Positions 1 through 9,412 of a stretch of 64,000 bases of DNA are shown one piece after another. The DNA is from Cytobacillus dafuensis (GTDB lineage Bacteria > Bacillota > Bacilli > Bacillales > Cytobacillaceae). The DNA lies in assembly GCF_007995155.1 (NCBI RefSeq), contig NZ_CP042593.1, positions 1,716,001 through 1,780,000 on the forward strand. Reading direction: 5' to 3'. Every line of letters begins with the position of its first letter. Position 1 is the stretch's first letter. The notes under the pieces were generated by a model. The model was not told where the DNA came from. It ran no database searches and was given only the letters and a program-made list of their open reading frames with translations. A program made the translations under genes and the position numbers.

Positions 1-1173
1 GCTGCAGAGATTGAGGAATATGGAATTTCATTATTAGGTACGAACTCAAAAACGATTGATATACTCGAAGATAGAAAATGCTTTTACCAATTGCTTGATG
101 AACTTAAGATTCCACATATTGATGGAGAAATTGCTTTTTCTAAAGATGAGCTGACAAAGGCTGTTCAAAAAATTGGGTTTCCAATATTAGTTCGCCCTTC
201 CTATGTTATTGGCGGTAGAGGGATGGAGTTAATGAACAGCCAATACGAGTTCGAACAATATCTTCAAAAAGGAAATATTTCATATCCAATTCTTGTAGAT
301 AAATTCCTTCATGCTTTAGAAGCCGAGCTCGACCTAGCAGCAGATGGAAAAAATATCTGTGTTCCAGCTATCATGGAGCATATTGAAAAAACAGGCGTAC
401 ATTCTGGTGATAGTATGTCCGTCTTGCCACCGAATAGTCTATCAAAATCAGTTCAAGAAAAAATGGTTAATTATGGTAAAAATATTGTTCGAAAGCTACA
501 ATACAAAGGTCTTATGAATATCCAATTTATCATACAGGGTGATAATGTTTATTTATTGGAAGTAAATCCTCGTGCAAGTAGAACTGCACCCATTATTAGC
601 AAAGTAAGTAATGTCCCACTTGTTCAAATTGCGACAAAGGTATTGCTCGGGAAATATCATTTGTCAAAAGATATTTTGCCTTTTGATAAGAAGTGGGAAT
701 TTACATGTGTTAAATACCCTGTTTTTTCTAATTACGCATTGAAGGGTCTTGATTCGAAAGTAGGACCAGAAATGAAATCAACAGGGGAAGGAATATCTAT
801 AGCGTCTGGCTTTAACGAAGCAATGAGAAAATCCTTTCATACTAGCATAAACCAAAAAGAAATCACGAAAGTAATCATTGCTGATGGAGAAGAAAAGCAT
901 GAATTATCATCGCTTGCTATGCAATCTGGAATCAACCCAGTGCATACAAAAACGATGGATCAAACTGTAACTGAAAATGAAACGATTGTCCTCTATAATC
1001 CAAATCAAAGTGATGAAGACATTAAAATGAGAGAGATTGCTGTTAGGAATCGGTTTCTTACGTTTACTGAAAAGGAAACATTTATTGCATTTTTGCAATC
1101 CGTGAAAGTAAAGGATTGGGACGTTCGTTCCATTCATGATTGGCAAGAACAATTAAGTAAAAGTTTAATTTAA
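1..1173 (+). CDS. carB: Carbamoyl-phosphate synthase large subunit, 3' part (partial)
   Basis: The reading frame is open from the first base of the window, so this is the C-terminal 390 residues of a protein that normally has about 1030-1070. The enzyme makes carbamoyl phosphate from bicarbonate, ATP and glutamine-derived ammonia. The visible part holds the end of the second ATP-grasp domain, with the EVNPRASRT metal and nucleotide motif near residue 185 of the fragment. The MGS-like allosteric domain follows, beginning near [12 protein letters not shown]. argF starts 16 bases after the stop, so this is most likely the arginine-pathway copy in an arg-car-argF operon; that assignment is inferred from context, because pyrimidine-pathway copies share the same domains. 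Nothing looks broken; the N-terminal part simply lies outside the window. Confidence 0.95.
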   Translation, partial: AAEIEEYGISLLGTNSKTIDILEDRKCFYQLLDELKIPHIDGEIAFSKDELTKAVQKIGFPILVRPSYVIGGRGMELMNSQYEFEQYLQKGNISYPILVDKFLHALEAELDLAADGKNICVPAIMEHIEKTGVHSGDSMSVLPPNSLSKSVQEKMVNYGKNIVRKLQYKGLMNIQFIIQGDNVYLLEVNPRASRTAPIISKVSNVPLVQIATKVLLGKYHLSKDILPFDKKWEFTCVKYPVFSNYALKGLDSKVGPEMKSTGEGISIASGFNEAMRKSFHTSINQKEITKVIIADGEEKHELSSLAMQSGINPVHTKTMDQTVTENETIVLYNPNQSDEDIKMREIAVRNRFLTFTEKETFIAFLQSVKVKDWDVRSIHDWQEQLSKSLI

Positions 1174-1189
1174 AGGGAGTGAATATATT

Positions 1190-2146
1190 TTGATTTCAAT
1201 TCAAGCTGATGAAAAAAAAATAAATATAAAAGGTAAGGATTTTTTAACATTAGCCGATTTTTCCCCGGAGGTTATTAATGGCTTACTATTAAAAGCAAAA
1301 AAGCTAAAAAGTGCGTCTTTACTTGGATATCATTCTTCACCTCTGAAAGGGAAAATATTAGGAATGATTTTTGAGAAATCTTCGACACGAACAAGAGTAT
1401 CATTTGAAGCAGGTATGCTTCAATTAGGCGGTAATGCCTTATATTTAAACAGTCAAGACATGCAATTAGGTAGAGGTGAGTCTATTGCTGATACAGCTAA
1501 GGTACTCTCACATTATGTTGATGCGATTATGATTCGCACCTTTTCCCATCATACGATTGAAGAACTTGCTTATCATGCAACAGTTCCTGTCATTAACGGA
1601 TTAACAGATCTTTTTCACCCATGCCAGGCACTTGCAGATTTATTAACTCTTCAGGAGAAAAAAGGGGATCTTCCTGGATTAAAGCTTGTATATGTAGGTG
1701 ATGGAAACAATGTGGCTCATTCATTAATGATTGCAGCTTCCAAAATAGGCATGGACATTACGATTGCCTGTCCTGTTGGTTATGAGCCTAAAAAAGAAAT
1801 CGTGAAGATGGCTAAGGAATTTGCTGCTGCAAGTGGTTCTAATGTAACCATTACTAATAATGCTGTCGAAGCTGTGAATGATGCAGACGCTATTTATACG
1901 GATGTCTGGACGAGTATGGGGCAGGAATCAGAAAACGAACAGAGACTAAAGGTGTTTTCAAACTTTCAAGTAAATGAAAGTCTTGTTCAAAAAGCGAAAG
2001 ATGACTTCATTTTTCTTCATTGTTTGCCTGCTCATAGAGGGGAAGAAGTATCTACAGCTGTCATTGATGGACCAAATTCAGCTGTTTTTCAACAGGCTGG
2101 AAATAGACTACATGTGCAAAAAGCACTTCTATCAGAAATAATGTAG
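1190..2146 (+). CDS. argF: Ornithine carbamoyltransferase
   Basis: This enzyme transfers the carbamoyl group from carbamoyl phosphate to ornithine to give citrulline in cytoplasmic arginine synthesis. The 318-residue length is normal for the family. The carbamoyl-phosphate loop STRTR is near residue 65, the HPCQ motif near residue 143 and the ornithine-binding [10 protein letters not shown] motif near residue 276. The start is a TTG placed seven or more bases after GGGAG and only 16 bases after carB, which fits translation from the same transcript. I see no clear terminator directly downstream before yjzC. Product call is very secure; use of TTG is supported by spacing, not by experiment. Confidence 0.97.
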   Translation: MISIQADEKKINIKGKDFLTLADFSPEVINGLLLKAKKLKSASLLGYHSSPLKGKILGMIFEKSSTRTRVSFEAGMLQLGGNALYLNSQDMQLGRGESIADTAKVLSHYVDAIMIRTFSHHTIEELAYHATVPVINGLTDLFHPCQALADLLTLQEKKGDLPGLKLVYVGDGNNVAHSLMIAASKIGMDITIACPVGYEPKKEIVKMAKEFAAASGSNVTITNNAVEAVNDADAIYTDVWTSMGQESENEQRLKVFSNFQVNESLVQKAKDDFIFLHCLPAHRGEEVSTAVIDGPNSAVFQQAGNRLHVQKALLSEIM

Positions 2147-2250
2147 AATGCTTGAAAAGTCAATAAAGAATGGAAAAAGATGTTTTCATGATGATTTTTG
2201 AAATTGGAAATAATATTAAAGATTTTAGGAATGAAGGAGGGGAATAAAAT

Positions 2251-2430
2251 ATGGGACAAAATCGACAATTTAGACCTGGACATAAAGCGCCTAATAATGG
2301 AATTTATATTGAAGTTGGGGAAACAGGAAGCAATGTGAACAATCCACAAATGATTAGGCTAAAAGCAGGGGACCGGTTTCCAGAAAACTCAAATCACAAT
2401 CGTGTTTGGACGTATCAAAGAAAGCCATAA
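2251..2430 (+). CDS. yjzC: YjzC family small protein
   Basis: This 59-codon gene begins with ATG after a very strong AGGAGGGG ribosome binding site. The product is hydrophilic, with the pattern RPGHKAPNNG near the start and RVWTYQRKP at the end, which I recognise as the YjzC type of small conserved Bacillaceae protein. B. subtilis yjzC lies in the same neighbourhood between argF and yjzD. Its function is not known to me; the RPGHxAP-type motif recurs in small proteins without an assigned activity. Its stop codon is followed at once by a copy of the hairpin-rich repeat described below, whose first hairpin may serve as its transcript end. Confidence 0.85.
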   Translation: MGQNRQFRPGHKAPNNGIYIEVGETGSNVNNPQMIRLKAGDRFPENSNHNRVWTYQRKP

Positions 2431-2641
2431 AGTGAAACTTTAATCAGTGGGGGTTTTCTTCATCCCCTACTGATTATTAGTTGAACCAATCACGCTCAAA
2501 ACGCCACGTCCTATGGCTTTCGCCTGACTAGGACATCCTGTCCGTCGTCGGGCTTTTACGGGCAGTTTATCTCCCACCTAACTTCTTTGCTTTCGCTGAA
2601 TTTTGAGGTGGGAGTATTACTGCCCGTTAATGCGGGATAAA
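2431..2641 (-). repeat. Hairpin-rich dispersed repeat R1, copy A
   Basis: This is one of four related copies (others at 33612, 43128 and 52701); this one is in the opposite orientation. Read on the minus strand it starts with an outer arm ACGGGCAGT that pairs with ACTGCCCGT about 60 bases later, enclosing a CTCCCACCT/AGGTGGGAG-like arm pair. A GCCATAGGACGTGGC hairpin and a terminal AGTAGGGGAT...CCCCCACT hairpin follow. It begins directly after the yjzC stop codon. It has no coding potential. It could be a mobile, MITE-like unit, a structured RNA or a cluster of terminators. Confidence 0.85.
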
Positions 2642-2684
2642 ATAGAAAAGTGAAAGTATTTACAAAAATGAATGAAATTACATT

Positions 2685-2706
2685 GGCCATCCTTTTATGG
2701 GTGGCT
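2685..2706 (+). terminator. Small hairpin upstream of clpB promoter
   Basis: Arms GCCATCC and GGGTGGC enclose a short TTTTAT loop and are followed by CTTTAC. It lies just upstream of the clpB −10 box, so it may overlap the promoter −35 region instead of acting as a terminator. Confidence 0.35.
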
Positions 2707-2713
2707 TTACATA

Positions 2714-2748
2714 TGCTATAATATACACAAAGGTCAAAAAAGGTCAGA
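2714..2748 (+). promoter_or_regulatory. clpB promoter with CtsR operator
   Basis: An extended −10 element (TG-N-TATAAT, TATAAT at 2717-2722) is followed by the direct heptamer repeat GGTCAAA-AAA-GGTCAGA at 2732-2748. The established CtsR consensus is two GGTCAAA heptamers three bases apart; one base differs here. The operator covers the expected transcription start, so repression by CtsR and induction on heat or protein stress is inferred. No good −35 hexamer is visible, which fits an extended −10 promoter. Confidence 0.85.
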
Positions 2749-2805
2749 ATTAATATCTAGCTCTGAGCGCGATTGGCTCTCCGCTTTTTAAAAAGGAGGA
2801 TAAGC

Positions 2806-5403
2806 ATGGATATAAACAAAATGACAGAACGGATGCAGGATGGTTTCATGACTGCACAAAATATTGCAATACGAGAACATCAACAAGAGGTAGACGACGT
2901 CCACTTATTTTTAGCACTATTAGAACAAGAAAATAGTTTGATGACCTCAATTCTGCAAAAAATGCATGTTTCGACTGACGACTTAATTAGTAATCTGCAA
3001 CAGCTTTTAAGAAAAAAGCCTCAAGTATCTGGTACTGGGATTGAGCAAGGAAAGCTGTATATTACAGGGAATCTACAACGGATAATAGCAGAAGCAGATT
3101 CAATCATGAAGAATTTTGGTGACGACTATCTCTCAGTTGAGCATATTTTACTTGCGACTATTTTATCAAAATCAGACGTTGCTGATATTTTAAAACAAAT
3201 AGATGTGAATAGGGAAACGCTGGGGCTGGCAATTAAAGATATAAGGGGGAATCAAAGAGTGACATCTCAAAATCCAGAAGCTACATATGATGCATTAAAA
3301 AAATATGGCAGGGATTTAGTCGCAGAGGTAAAGGCTGGAAAGGTTGATCCTGTAATCGGAAGGGATAGTGAAATCAGGAATGTAATCAGAATTCTTTCAA
3401 GAAAAACAAAAAATAATCCAGTATTAATTGGAGAGCCTGGTGTTGGTAAAACGGCGATAGTAGAAGGACTGGCTCAAAGAATTGTACGTAGAGATGTGCC
3501 TGAAGGATTAAAGGATAAAACAATCTTCTCACTTGATATGAGCGCCTTAATAGCTGGAGCGAAATTTAGAGGGGAATTTGAAGAGCGGCTTAAAGCTGTT
3601 TTAAATGAAATTAGAAAAAGTGAAGGACAAATTCTTCTTTTTATCGATGAGATTCATACTATTGTTGGAGCTGGGAAAACAGAAGGAGCTATGGATGCGG
3701 GTAATATGCTGAAACCTATGCTTGCTCGCGGTGAATTACATTGTATCGGTGCAACTACACTAGACGAGCATAGAAAATACATTGAAAAGGATCCTGCGTT
3801 AGAAAGGCGTTTTCAGCAAGTACTCGTTCAGGAGCCAAATGTGGAGGATTCCATTTCTATTTTGAGAGGATTAAAAGAAAGATATGAAATCCATCATGGA
3901 GTAAATATTCATGATCGGGCATTAGTTGCCGCAGTTACATTATCTGACAGATACATTTCAGATCGATTTCTTCCAGATAAGGCCATTGATTTAGTTGACG
4001 AAGCATGTGCAATGATCAGAACGGAAATTGATTCAATGCCTTCAGAGCTTGATGAAGTGACGAGAAGAGTTATGCAGCTTGAAATTGAAGAAGCTGCATT
4101 AAGAAAAGAAAGCGATGCGGCAAGTAAATCAAGGCTGATATCCTTACAAAAAGAATTGGCAGAACAAAAGGAAAAAGCTTATACAATGAAGGCGAAATGG
4201 CAGCTTGAAAAAGAAGGTATTCAAAAGGTACAAGAAAAAAGAGAAGTACTTGAAAAAATGCGCCGAGAACTGGAAGAAGCAGAAAATGAATATAATTTAA
4301 ACAAAGCTGCAGAGCTTCGTCATGGAAAAATTCCTGCACTAGAAAAGGAATTAAAACAACTTGAGCAAGAAGTGAATGAGAATGAAGGGGAAAGACTATT
4401 AAAAGAAGAAGTAACGGAAGAAGAAATTGCTAATATCGTCGCAAGATGGACAGGAATTCCCGTTGTTAAGCTTGTGGAAGGTGAACGAGATAAGCTTCTA
4501 CGGTTAGAAAGCATCTTGCATGAACGTGTTATTGGGCAGGATGAAGCGGTTCAGCTTGTTTCTGATGCTGTCCTTCGTGCAAGAGCGGGAATCAAAGATC
4601 CAAACCGTCCAATCGGTTCATTCATTTTTCTTGGCCCAACTGGTGTAGGGAAGACGGAGCTTGCAAAAGCTTTAGCACAAAGCTTGTTTGATAGTGAAGA
4701 ACAAATGATTCGCATCGATATGTCTGAATACATGGAGAAGCATGCAGTTTCAAGATTGATAGGTGCTCCCCCAGGATATGTTGGATACGAAGAGGGCGGA
4801 CAGTTGACTGAAGCAGTACGCAGGAAGCCATATTCGGTTATTTTGCTGGATGAAATTGAAAAGGCTCATCCTGAGGTTTTTAATATTCTCCTACAAATGC
4901 TTGATGATGGTAGAATTACGGATTCACAAGGAAGAACCGTAGATTTTAAAAATACAGTCATTATCATGACCTCTAATATTGGGTCGCAATTCCTGCTTGA
5001 ACGCGTTAGTGGGGAAGTGTATATAAATGAAGAAACTCGGAATAAAGTGATGGGGCAATTAAGAAGTCACTTCCGTCCAGAGTTTTTAAATAGAGTAGAT
5101 GAGATTATTTTATTCAAGCCTCTTTCAATAAATAATATTAAAGAGATTGTTGCTAAGCTTATCGATCAGCTCCAAGCTCGATTATCTGATCAGCATATTC
5201 AATTAAATATTACAGATGATGCTAAAGTTTTTATGGCTGAAAATGGATTTGATCCAATCTATGGTGCAAGACCGTTAAAACGCTATATTCAAAGAAATGT
5301 CGAAACGATTTTGGCTAAAAAAATCATTGCAGGGCTAATTAAAGATTATTCTGAGGTTAATATATCAATCGATAACGGTGAAATCGCTTTGAATATACAT
5401 TAG
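2806..5403 (+). CDS. clpB: ATP-dependent disaggregase chaperone ClpB
   Basis: ClpB is a hexameric AAA+ machine that, with DnaK, threads aggregated proteins through its pore. The 865-residue product shows the repeated Clp N-domain (about residues 5-145), a first AAA+ module with Walker A GEPGVGKT near residue 208 and Walker [10 protein letters not shown], a long charged coiled-coil middle domain, and a second module with GPTGVGKT near residue 609 and [14 protein letters not shown]. The coiled-coil middle domain and the absence of an obvious ClpP-binding IGF-type loop separate it from ClpC and ClpA. I chose ATG 2806 because AAAGGAGG lies just upstream; a TTG 11 codons earlier has no such site. 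The gene is controlled by the CtsR-like operator and ends in a terminator. B. subtilis 168 lacks clpB at this place, so it is an addition to the otherwise syntenic order. Confidence 0.97.
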   Translation: MDINKMTERMQDGFMTAQNIAIREHQQEVDDVHLFLALLEQENSLMTSILQKMHVSTDDLISNLQQLLRKKPQVSGTGIEQGKLYITGNLQRIIAEADSIMKNFGDDYLSVEHILLATILSKSDVADILKQIDVNRETLGLAIKDIRGNQRVTSQNPEATYDALKKYGRDLVAEVKAGKVDPVIGRDSEIRNVIRILSRKTKNNPVLIGEPGVGKTAIVEGLAQRIVRRDVPEGLKDKTIFSLDMSALIAGAKFRGEFEERLKAVLNEIRKSEGQILLFIDEIHTIVGAGKTEGAMDAGNMLKPMLARGELHCIGATTLDEHRKYIEKDPALERRFQQVLVQEPNVEDSISILRGLKERYEIHHGVNIHDRALVAAVTLSDRYISDRFLPDKAIDLVDEACAMIRTEIDSMPSELDEVTRRVMQLEIEEAALRKESDAASKSRLISLQKELAEQKEKAYTMKAKWQLEKEGIQKVQEKREVLEKMRRELEEAENEYNLNKAAELRHGKIPALEKELKQLEQEVNENEGERLLKEEVTEEEIANIVARWTGIPVVKLVEGERDKLLRLESILHERVIGQDEAVQLVSDAVLRARAGIKDPNRPIGSFIFLGPTGVGKTELAKALAQSLFDSEEQMIRIDMSEYMEKHAVSRLIGAPPGYVGYEEGGQLTEAVRRKPYSVILLDEIEKAHPEVFNILLQMLDDGRITDSQGRTVDFKNTVIIMTSNIGSQFLLERVSGEVYINEETRNKVMGQLRSHFRPEFLNRVDEIILFKPLSINNIKEIVAKLIDQLQARLSDQHIQLNITDDAKVFMAENGFDPIYGARPLKRYIQRNVETILAKKIIAGLIKDYSEVNISIDNGEIALNIH

Positions 5404-5411
5404 AATAACTT

Positions 5412-5452
5412 GGTCTTCACCAAGTCTTTGTTTGGTGAAGGCCTTAGTTTTT
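5412..5452 (+). terminator. clpB terminator
   Basis: Arms GGTCTTCACCAA and TTGGTGAAGGCC pair with one wobble and are followed by TTAGTTTTTCTT. Confidence 0.8.
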
Positions 5453-5480
5453 CTTAGACGATCTTCTTAGCAGTTATTTT

Positions 5481-5712
5481 ATTAGGCTCTTTTCGCATAT
5501 ATTGTTGCTTATGCCTTCAAATTTTGCCCGTTGATTTCCACTGCGGTCACTTGCTTTCCGCGGGGAGAGACGTGAGCCTCCTCGGCGCTTGCGCCTGTGG
5601 GGTCTCACGCTTCCCTCCATTCCCGCAGGAGTCAAGTGCCCTCCGCTCCAATCAACTCAGATAGTTAAATAAAAATTGCAATAAAAACAACAAACTTTAC
5701 GAAAACAACCTT
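5481..5712 (+). repeat. Palindromic dispersed repeat R2, copy 1
   Basis: This GC-rich block inside AT-rich DNA has a second copy at 32093-32310 in the same orientation. Outer arms GTTGATT and AATCAAC flank CACTTG/CAAGTG and GCGGGGAGAGACGTGAG against CTCACGCTTCCCTCC-ATTCCCGC, giving a long imperfect hairpin. The loop reads CTTGCGCCTG here and CTAAGGCCTG in copy 2, so the loop pairs with itself differently. This copy carries about 14 extra bases near its left end. It makes no protein. The stretch from the clpB terminator to yjzD holds only this repeat and the hairpins listed next. Confidence 0.85.
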
Positions 5713-5773
5713 TTATTAAAGACGCATATTACTTTAGTACGTTAATAGACTTAAACTTTCCGATTAGCTGAAA

Positions 5774-5807
5774 AAAAGTCATCCTGAGAATCAGGATGAC
5801 TTTTTTG
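5774..5807. terminator. Bidirectional terminator
   Basis: Perfect arms AAGTCATCCTGA and TCAGGATGACTT are flanked by an A-run on the left and TTTTTT on the right, so it can end transcripts on either strand. On the minus strand it is the first strong terminator after yjzD. Confidence 0.85.
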
Positions 5808-5907
5808 ACTAACTAGCTTCAAAAGGAGCTAGCACTTTTCATTGTTTAAATCCAGCGCCTTCGGAACAATCTGTAATTTGATTGTTGCAAAGGTGATTTC
5901 GCATTTC

Positions 5908-6099
5908 TTAATGTAAACTCTCTTTTTCAGCTGGTCCTGCAGGAATTATGGAAGATACGACAAAAATTAATATTGTTAATGCTACTCCTAGTATGGAACC
6001 AGTTTTAAAATCATAAGAAACACCAATCATTGAACTAACAACGTAAGTTACCATTTGAACAAGTAGAAAAGTCCAGAAAAATGTCCAAAAGAATCTCAT
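5908..6099 (-). CDS. yjzD: YjzD family small membrane protein (DUF2929)
   Basis: The 63-residue product has a basic, aromatic N-terminus and two hydrophobic segments (about residues 5-25 and 32-50), with a short polar tail. It matches the YjzD/DUF2929 type in size, hydrophobicity and genome position near yjzC and yjaU. It probably sits in the cytoplasmic membrane; no function is established to my knowledge. I chose ATG 6099 because GAGGTGA ends five bases before it, while the frame could open three codons earlier at a GTG that overlaps that binding site. It is transcribed against its neighbours, alone. Confidence 0.8.
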   Translation of the reverse strand: MRFFWTFFWTFLLVQMVTYVVSSMIGVSYDFKTGSILGVALTILIFVVSSIIPAGPAEKESLH

Positions 6100-6274
6100 C
6101 TTTCTCACCTCAACATTTTAAAATCCCTTATCATATTACCATATGGTGCATAATTAATAAACGTCTATACTGAAATTGATATTTAGTTTCTAAGAAAATT
6201 TAGGCAAATCCCCGTTCATTTTATGTGAACCTTCATACATTATTATGAACTAAGGCGTAAAGGGGTAAATAAAA

Positions 6275-7015
6275 ATGGAAAGCCGGAACTTTATATTGGA
6301 TACCGAGTGGAATATGATCCATTATCCTAATAAGCCAAATGGTTTCGGTATCCTAATAATTGGTGATGAAAAGCACTTTGTAACGGATAAAGGGAGTTTT
6401 TGGACACAGAATGAGGGGAAATTAGAGCTTTTACAAAAATTTAAAGAATCGGGCTATACGATCTTTTATTCCAATTTGTATAGAAAGAATTGGGGAAACG
6501 AGAAGGCAGTAAGATTATCAAGAAGATTGTATGAGCATGTGATACGCTCGGAAATATTAAATGGAAAAATTCATTTGCTTGCAGAAGGAATGGGGGCTCT
6601 AATTGCATTAAAATTAATGGGTGAAATGGGTCCTGGACTTATTCGTACATGTGTTTTTATAAACCCAATCTTATCTCTTAAGGACCATTTGGAAATGGAA
6701 AAAGAGCATAAATTTTTCTATAAAAAATTATTAAAAGAAATTGCCAACGCATTTCAAATCGATTTACTGCAAGTTGAAAATGAAATAAAAATCAAAAAGG
6801 AAGGTTTTGAAGATACAGGAAACATACCAGTAAGAATTATTCATATTATGTCAGATGCAAGGACATTTAACCAATCCAATCATATAAAGGGTCTCTTAGA
6901 AAAATGGAAGGAAAAAGAGCCTCCTGTATCAATTTGCTTTTTATTGCCTGAAAAAAAGCAATCCATAGGTTCCCAAATCGTTCATTTTATGAAAAAAAAT
7001 GAAATGACATTATAA
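6275..7015 (+). CDS. yjaU: YjaU-like alpha/beta-hydrolase-fold protein
   Basis: The 246-residue protein has the feel of an alpha/beta hydrolase: an early strand GFGILIIG (residues 23-30) and an elbow-like LLAEGMGALIALKLMG (residues 101-116). The usual nucleophile elbow is G-x-S-x-G; here the serine position (105) is glycine, so the standard catalytic serine is missing and hydrolase activity is doubtful. B. subtilis yjaU lies at the same place ahead of yjaV and med. The start at ATG 6275 follows AAAGGGG. A 34-base gap and no terminator separate it from the next possible start, so it is probably cotranscribed with yjaV and med. The specific role is unknown. Confidence 0.7.
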   Translation: MESRNFILDTEWNMIHYPNKPNGFGILIIGDEKHFVTDKGSFWTQNEGKLELLQKFKESGYTIFYSNLYRKNWGNEKAVRLSRRLYEHVIRSEILNGKIHLLAEGMGALIALKLMGEMGPGLIRTCVFINPILSLKDHLEMEKEHKFFYKKLLKEIANAFQIDLLQVENEIKIKKEGFEDTGNIPVRIIHIMSDARTFNQSNHIKGLLEKWKEKEPPVSICFLLPEKKQSIGSQIVHFMKKNEMTL

Positions 7016-7103
7016 TCATTCTCATATGCTGTAATCAAAAAAGAAATAATTGTATGTGATGAAACATAGGATACTCTTTAGAATGGTTTTGGGGGGATTT
7101 ATT

Positions 7104-7928
7104 TTGGACAGTGCAGTGATCATTGGATCTTTCGAATTTTTAGGATTTCATTTTTGTCATGCTTTATTAGAGAGAGGATACGAAGTAAAAGGTGTTCATT
7201 TAGATAATGATGTAGATAATGCAATTTTAATAGAAAAGCGCTTGGAAATAGGAAGGAATGCAAATTTTAAAGAAGAATCATTTTCAGACTGGCTAATCTC
7301 TGATAGCATAAGTGAACAAACATTAGTCCTTATAGATTTTTACGACTATTTCATCAATCACCATACTGATTTTTTCGAAAAACTACATTTACTTGATGCC
7401 TATTTAATAAATAACAAAAAAAATATTAAAGAAACAAATTCTCGAGTTGTATCCCTTCTGCCTATTCAATGGCATCATCAAAAGAATGACAAAATCGATC
7501 ATATCCTTCAAAAAGCATCTATTAGTCACTGTATCTATCTCCCTTCCATATATGGTCCATGGCAATCAAGCGCATTTTTATTTCAGCAATACCTATTAAA
7601 AAGCATGAGTCCTGAAACAAGGATTTCCATAAATGATCGTGAATGGTTTCACGATTTACTATACATTGAAGATATTGTAGATCCAATATTAATGTTGGCT
7701 GAAAAAAAATCAGCTTCTAGTATTTTGAAAAGTGAGGATCCAAATCATTGGAGAAAATGTGCGGATTACCTTTCCATTCCCGTTGAAGAAGATAAACTTA
7801 ATCATCTTCAGGGGACACTTAATACCACTCATATAAATATAATAATAGTTAAAAGTCATCTCCTTTTTTCAGAAGGAATAGAAAATCAAAAACGGCATTT
7901 AAAGCTGTTGCAAGAAGGACGAATATGA
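7104..7928 (+). CDS. yjaV: YjaV-like degenerate NAD-dependent epimerase/dehydratase-fold protein
   Basis: The product (274 residues from TTG 7104) resembles extended short-chain dehydrogenases: an N-terminal Rossmann-like strand with VIIGSFEFLGFHF, an acidic residue after the second strand, a YGPWQSS segment and a FHDLLYIEDIVDPIL segment like the usual FxYVDD region. The dinucleotide loop GSFEFLG departs from GxxGxxG, and I do not see the YxxxK catalytic pair, so enzymatic activity is uncertain. TTG 7104 is preferred because GGGGGG lies seven bases upstream; the frame is open back to 7050 without a comparable site. Position between yjaU and med matches B. subtilis yjaV. Function unknown. Confidence 0.65.
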   Translation: MDSAVIIGSFEFLGFHFCHALLERGYEVKGVHLDNDVDNAILIEKRLEIGRNANFKEESFSDWLISDSISEQTLVLIDFYDYFINHHTDFFEKLHLLDAYLINNKKNIKETNSRVVSLLPIQWHHQKNDKIDHILQKASISHCIYLPSIYGPWQSSAFLFQQYLLKSMSPETRISINDREWFHDLLYIEDIVDPILMLAEKKSASSILKSEDPNHWRKCADYLSIPVEEDKLNHLQGTLNTTHINIIIVKSHLLFSEGIENQKRHLKLLQEGRI

Positions 7929-7945
7929 GGGATAGGAAAAAAGTC

Positions 7946-7975
7946 TTTTCAAATTTTGCTTATAAAGGGTAGAAT
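7946..7975 (+). promoter_or_regulatory. Candidate promoter for med
   Basis: TTTTCA and TAGAAT are 18 bases apart upstream of med. The −35 match is poor, so this is only a candidate. Confidence 0.35.
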
Positions 7976-8047
7976 AAATAGAGTTGGGTGAATATGGTGA
8001 AATAAAAAATATTATTCGGCTATTTCGGAGAGGCGGATCAAAGGGAG

Positions 8048-9007
8048 ATGCAAAAATTATTTGCACAATTTGGGATTCTTCTTTTAAGCCTTCTTTTATT
8101 GACCTCCTGTGGACAAGCAATGTCCTCAGGTAATCTTAAGAAAGCAGGCTTACTAATCCCTGATACTATAAATGATCAAGTGTGGGGAACGAAGGGCTAT
8201 AAAGGAATGTTAAAGATTCAATCCCACCATAATATAGATGTATATTATAAAGAGGGCATGAATTCACAATTGGTTGTGGAACGTGCTGTTAAAGAATTTG
8301 ACCAAAAGGGTGTTAACATCATTTTCGGTCATGGAAATGAATATGCGGAATATTTTAATGAAATATCTCCAAAGTATCCAAATATTCATTTTGTTAGCTT
8401 CAACGGAAATGCTGAAAACTCGAATACAACAAGTTTAAATTTTGAAGCATATGCAATGGGCTTTTTTGGCGGAATGATCGCTGGACATATGACAAAAACA
8501 GATACCGTTGGAATCATTGCTGCTTATGAGTGGCAGCCAGAAATCGAAGGCTTTTATGAAGGGGCAAATTTTGAGAACAAAGACGTTAATGTCATAATTG
8601 AATATGTCGGAAATTGGGATAATGATAAAAAGGCAATTGAACTTTTGGATAAAGTATTTGCAAAAGGTGTGGATGTTGTTTACCCTGCAGGGGATGGCTA
8701 TAATGTTCCCGTAATTGAAAAGGTCAAAGAAGAAGGACACTATGCCATTGGGTATATATCAGACCAATCAGATCTTGGAGAATCTGCTGTATTGACAAGT
8801 ACGGTTCAGCATGTGGATGTTCTATATGAATTAGTGGCAGATATGTTTGATAAAGGGGAACTAAAATCCGGAAATCTTTCATTCGATTTTCAAGATGATG
8901 TCATCACTTTAGGGAAATTTAGTTCTGACGTGGATCAAGAGTTTATTGATAAAATAAATAAAGCAATTGAAGACTATAAAAAAACGGGAAAACTACCTAA
9001 CGAATAA
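8048..9007 (+). CDS. med: Med, BMP-family lipoprotein acting on competence
   Basis: Med is a basic-membrane-protein-family lipoprotein; in B. subtilis it stimulates comK expression and hence competence. The 319-residue protein has a signal peptide with lipobox LLTSC (lipidated Cys about residue 21) and then the conserved block GLLIPDTINDQVWGTKGYKG, which is characteristic of Med. Other conserved stretches are YPAGDGYNVPVI and GYISDQSDLG. The ATG is unusual in having GGGAG directly against it with no spacer; GGAGAGGCGG about 11 bases upstream is the more likely ribosome site. comZ follows with a 26-base gap, forming the known med-comZ pair. Confidence 0.93.
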   Translation: MQKLFAQFGILLLSLLLLTSCGQAMSSGNLKKAGLLIPDTINDQVWGTKGYKGMLKIQSHHNIDVYYKEGMNSQLVVERAVKEFDQKGVNIIFGHGNEYAEYFNEISPKYPNIHFVSFNGNAENSNTTSLNFEAYAMGFFGGMIAGHMTKTDTVGIIAAYEWQPEIEGFYEGANFENKDVNVIIEYVGNWDNDKKAIELLDKVFAKGVDVVYPAGDGYNVPVIEKVKEEGHYAIGYISDQSDLGESAVLTSTVQHVDVLYELVADMFDKGELKSGNLSFDFQDDVITLGKFSSDVDQEFIDKINKAIEDYKKTGKLPNE

Positions 9008-9033
9008 TGCAACTTTTGAGGAGGCAAAATACT

Positions 9034-9228
9034 ATGCAATCAACAGATAAAACAATGGAATTTATGCAAATTGCGATGAAATATTTACCTGAAGCAAAAC
9101 AACAATTAGAAAATGCAGGTGTCGAATTATCATTTGATATGATTCAGCCCTTCATGAACCTTTTTACTAAGGTTATGAACGAGGCCTATGAAATGGGCAA
9201 AGCAGAAGCTCTTGCCGAAAAGGAATAG
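9034..9228 (+). CDS. comZ: ComZ, late-competence inhibitor
   Basis: ComZ is a small protein that lowers comG operon expression in B. subtilis. The 64-residue product contains the signature EFMQIAMKYLPEAK and the acidic C-terminal half with FMNLFTKVMNEAYEMGK, closely following known ComZ. I chose ATG 9034 because GAGGAGG lies nine bases upstream; the frame could extend nine codons further upstream but that part overlaps the med end and lacks a binding site. It is mostly helical and acidic and should be cytoplasmic. A terminator follows, so the unit is med-comZ. Confidence 0.92.
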   Translation: MQSTDKTMEFMQIAMKYLPEAKQQLENAGVELSFDMIQPFMNLFTKVMNEAYEMGKAEALAEKE

Positions 9229-9233
9229 AAACG

Positions 9234-9266
9234 AACCGGTCTTTTCGAGGAAGGCCGGTTTTTTAT
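9234..9266 (+). terminator. comZ terminator
   Basis: Arms AACCGG and CCGGTT enclose a loop with inner CTT/AGG pairing and run into TTTTTTATT. Confidence 0.85.
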
Positions 9267-9268
9267 TG

Positions 9269-9314
9269 TTGCGAACTAACCTATTAATTTGATAAAATTA
9301 GTACCAAGTCATAA
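9269..9314 (+). promoter_or_regulatory. fabH promoter with FapR-type operator
   Basis: TTGCGA (9269-9274) and TAAAAT (9293-9298) are 18 bases apart. Overlapping the −10 and start is TTAGTACCAAGTCATAA at 9298-9314, which matches the first half of the FapR palindrome seen perfectly before fabI but is degenerate in its second half. FapR is the malonyl-CoA-sensing repressor of bacillar lipid synthesis. Confidence 0.75.
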
Positions 9315-9412
9315 TAATTGATAATAAAAATAAAAAGTAAAATTCTTAATGAAATTTCATGAAAATAGCTTGTCTAGAGCAGGAATGAGAATAAGGAAAA
9401 GGGAGTGGCTCC

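Noticed and set aside
2431..2641. CRISPR array or phage attachment site explanation for the R1 repeats
   Set aside because: Copies are 10-30 kb apart, about 200 bases long, imperfect and without spacers or neighbouring cas or integrase genes.
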